64,000 bases of DNA from NCBI GenBank assembly GCA_016223165.1, contig JACRPO010000005.1, forward strand, positions 744,001 through 808,000, read 5' to 3'. Positions within the stretch are counted from its first letter, which is position 1, and every line of letters starts with the position of its first letter. The position numbers were made by a program, and so were the translations under genes. The stretch comes from Burkholderiales bacterium (GTDB lineage Bacteria; Pseudomonadota; Gammaproteobacteria; Burkholderiales; Burkholderiaceae_C). This document shows positions 62,613-64,000 of this stretch, piece after piece. A model generated the notes under the pieces. The model had not been told where the DNA came from, searched no databases, and saw nothing but the letters and a program-made list of their open reading frames with translations.

Positions 62613-63362
62613 ATGGCGCTCTTGCTTCCTCGCGACCCGATGCCCGCCTTCGCCGAAAGCCTCGCCACCGCCGCAACCCTCGTCGCCGATGCCGAGCCGC
62701 GCCTCGTGCAGACGGTGGCGCTCTCGCTGCAGGTCAGCGGCGCCGCCACGCTCGTCGGCACCGGCCTCGGCTTGGCGCTCGGCGCGCTGCTCGCGGTGAC
62801 GCGCTTCCCCGGCCAGCCCTTGCTGGTCGGCCTCGTCAACACGCTGCTCGCGATGCCTTCGGTGGTGGTCGGGCTGCTCGTCTACCTGCTGCTCTCGCGC
62901 GCCGGGCCGCTCGGCCACTGGGGCATCCTGTTCACGCCGGCGGCGATGGTCATCGCGCAGAGCCTGCTCGTCGTGCCGCTGGTGGCGGCGCTGTCGCGCC
63001 GGCTCGTGCTCTCGGCGCTCGCCGAGGGCGGCGACCAGCTGCGCTCGCTCGGCGCGGGCGCGGCGGCCAGCGCGCTGCTGCTGCTCGTGCACGAGCGCTA
63101 CGGCGTCCTCACCGTCGTGCTCACCGCCTTCGGCCGCGCCATCGCCGAGGTGGGCGCGGTGATGATCGTGGGCGGCAACATCGACGGCATCACGCGCGTG
63201 ATGACGACGACCATCGCGCTCGAGACGAGCAAGGGCGACCTGCCGCTGGCGCTCGCGCTCGGCCTCGTGCTGCTGGCGGTGGTGGGCACGCTCAACGCGG
63301 TGATCGGGCTCGTGCAGCTGCGCCAGCAGCGGCACGGCGCACCGCTCGAGGCGTGGGCTTGA
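62613..63362 (+). CDS. tupB: Tungstate ABC transporter permease, TupB-like
   Basis: Inner-membrane permease of 249 residues with about five helices. The segment EVGAVMIVGGNIDGITRVM followed by TTTIALETSKGDLPLALALG is the hallmark of TupB/WtpB-type tungstate permeases and holds the EAA-like loop. ATG 62613 is used; ATG 62640 is possible. The ATPase gene follows. A TupA binding-protein gene is not in the window and may lie elsewhere. Tungsten would serve molybdo/tungsto-enzymes such as formate dehydrogenase, which is often a selenoprotein. Confidence 0.88.
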   Translation: MALLLPRDPMPAFAESLATAATLVADAEPRLVQTVALSLQVSGAATLVGTGLGLALGALLAVTRFPGQPLLVGLVNTLLAMPSVVVGLLVYLLLSRAGPLGHWGILFTPAAMVIAQSLLVVPLVAALSRRLVLSALAEGGDQLRSLGAGAAASALLLLVHERYGVLTVVLTAFGRAIAEVGAVMIVGGNIDGITRVMTTTIALETSKGDLPLALALGLVLLAVVGTLNAVIGLVQLRQQRHGAPLEAWA

Positions 63363-63397
63363 CGCGGGCTTGACGTGGGCCTGACGTGGACATCCGC

Positions 63398-64000
63398 ATG
63401 AAGGCACCACTCCCCGCCGCCGACGTCGCCCTGAGCAGCCTGCGCCCGCCGCTCGTGACACTGCGCGGCGCCGGTGTCTGCTATGGGCCGACGCGGGCCC
63501 TGCAGGCGGTGAATCTCGTGCTGCGTCGCGGCGACCGGCTGGCGCTCGTGGGCGCCAACGGCTCGGGCAAGACGACGCTGCTGCGGCTGCTGCACGGCCC
63601 GAGCGGCCTGACCGCTGCGGCGCAGGTGCAGGGCGAGCGCACCGGGCACGCCCTGCTGCCCGAGCAGCGCCCCTGCCGCGCGGCGATGCTGCACCAGCGC
63701 CCCTTCCTGCTCAACCTCGGCGTGCGCTGGAACGTGCTCGTCGGGCTGTGGCTGCAGCGCGTGCCGGCCGCCGAGCGCCAGGGGCGCTGCCAGCGCGCGC
63801 TCGAGCGCGTCGGCCTGGCGAGCCTGGCCGGCCGCCGCGCGCGCGAGCTCTCCGGCGGCCAGCAGCAGCGCCTGGCGCTGGCGCGCGCCTGGGCGCTGAC
63901 GCCGGACATCCTCTTCCTCGACGAGCCCACCGCCAGCCTCGACCCCGGCGCCAAGCGCGAGGTCGAAGCGCTCATCGGCGAATTCGCCGCCGACGGCGTC
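63398..64000 (+). CDS. tupC: Tungstate ABC transporter ATP-binding protein, partial (3' end outside window)
   Basis: The frame is open from ATG 63398 (a GTG at 63386 is also possible) to the right edge, 201 codons. Walker A is VGANGSGKTTLLRLL, the signature LSGGQQQRLALARAW and Walker B DILFLDEPTASLDP. HQRPFLLNLGVRWNVLVGL is the Q-loop region with a His-Gln pair. Position directly after tupB assigns it to the tungstate transporter. Confidence 0.87.
   Translation, partial: MKAPLPAADVALSSLRPPLVTLRGAGVCYGPTRALQAVNLVLRRGDRLALVGANGSGKTTLLRLLHGPSGLTAAAQVQGERTGHALLPEQRPCRAAMLHQRPFLLNLGVRWNVLVGLWLQRVPAAERQGRCQRALERVGLASLAGRRARELSGGQQQRLALARAWALTPDILFLDEPTASLDPGAKREVEALIGEFAADGV

Overview
The window is a GC-rich stretch (most third codon positions are G or C) from what looks like a betaproteobacterium of the order Burkholderiales, by gene content: three Bug/TTT-type periplasmic receptors, a TAXI-TRAP transporter, a soluble NAD-reducing [NiFe] hydrogenase of the hoxFUYH type, acetoacetyl-CoA synthetase and a PQQ-dependent alcohol oxidation cluster. 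The genus cannot be fixed from the sequence alone. It looks chromosomal and metabolic. I saw no insertion sequence, phage, CRISPR array, rRNA or tRNA.

Left part (1-10.1 kb). The 3' end of selB (selenocysteine elongation factor) is followed by a TAXI-type TRAP transporter, an isolated gene joining a SIR2-like domain to rearranged caspase-like segments, and a three-gene operon on the minus strand: TTT receptor, thioredoxin-reductase-like flavoprotein, and a UGSC-family protein. The UGSC gene is interrupted by a single in-frame TGA that is almost certainly selenocysteine. It is followed by a bSECIS-like stem-loop, so selB and a decoding target lie 5.5 kb apart.

10.1-34.5 kb. hoxFUYHW (hydrogenase plus its HoxH protease) is tightly overlapped and preceded by an FNR/FixK-like box. 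Next come a DUF2934 protein, a three-part ACP/fatty acyl-AMP ligase/acyltransferase with an MFS exporter, and a series of small catabolic units: class II aldolase, TTT receptor, dihydroxyphthalate-decarboxylase-like protein, EamA, VOC, two GSTs, aldo-keto reductase, CoA transferase, zinc alcohol dehydrogenase, and a kinase-like/acyl-CoA dehydrogenase group.

34.5-52.2 kb and 60.5-62.3 kb. Acetoacetyl-CoA synthetase and a CoA hydrolase/transferase precede a quinoprotein ethanol-oxidation cluster: PedF-like cytochrome c, a periplasmic binding protein, a sigma-54 activator, two degenerate metallo-hydrolase homologues, and the ABC transporter plus beta-propeller set found with PQQ alcohol dehydrogenases. 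The dehydrogenase itself lies 10-20 kb away and carries the DxD signature of lanthanide-dependent enzymes. The ABC permease gene overlaps an ExbB/MotA-like gene, which is followed by an ExbD-like protein with an unusual periplasmic domain, a small membrane protein and a lipoprotein.

52.2-60.5 kb. A MoxR ATPase, a VWA protein and a DUF364 protein follow in the same direction. They recall the MxaR and MxaC/L proteins that serve methanol dehydrogenase maturation. The MoxR gene carries an in-frame copy of a ~90 bp palindromic element whose other copy lies in a gene junction at 22.5 kb. Then come a Crp-type regulator, a SARP-type regulator, small hypothetical proteins and a beta-barrel-like protein.

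Right end. tupB and the start of tupC (tungstate uptake) run off the edge.

Most interesting: the unannotatable-by-default selenoprotein, the SIR2/permuted pseudo-caspase protein, the mobile-looking coding palindrome, and the ExbBD-like plus MoxR/VWA/DUF364 genes attached to a lanthanide-type quinoprotein cluster.
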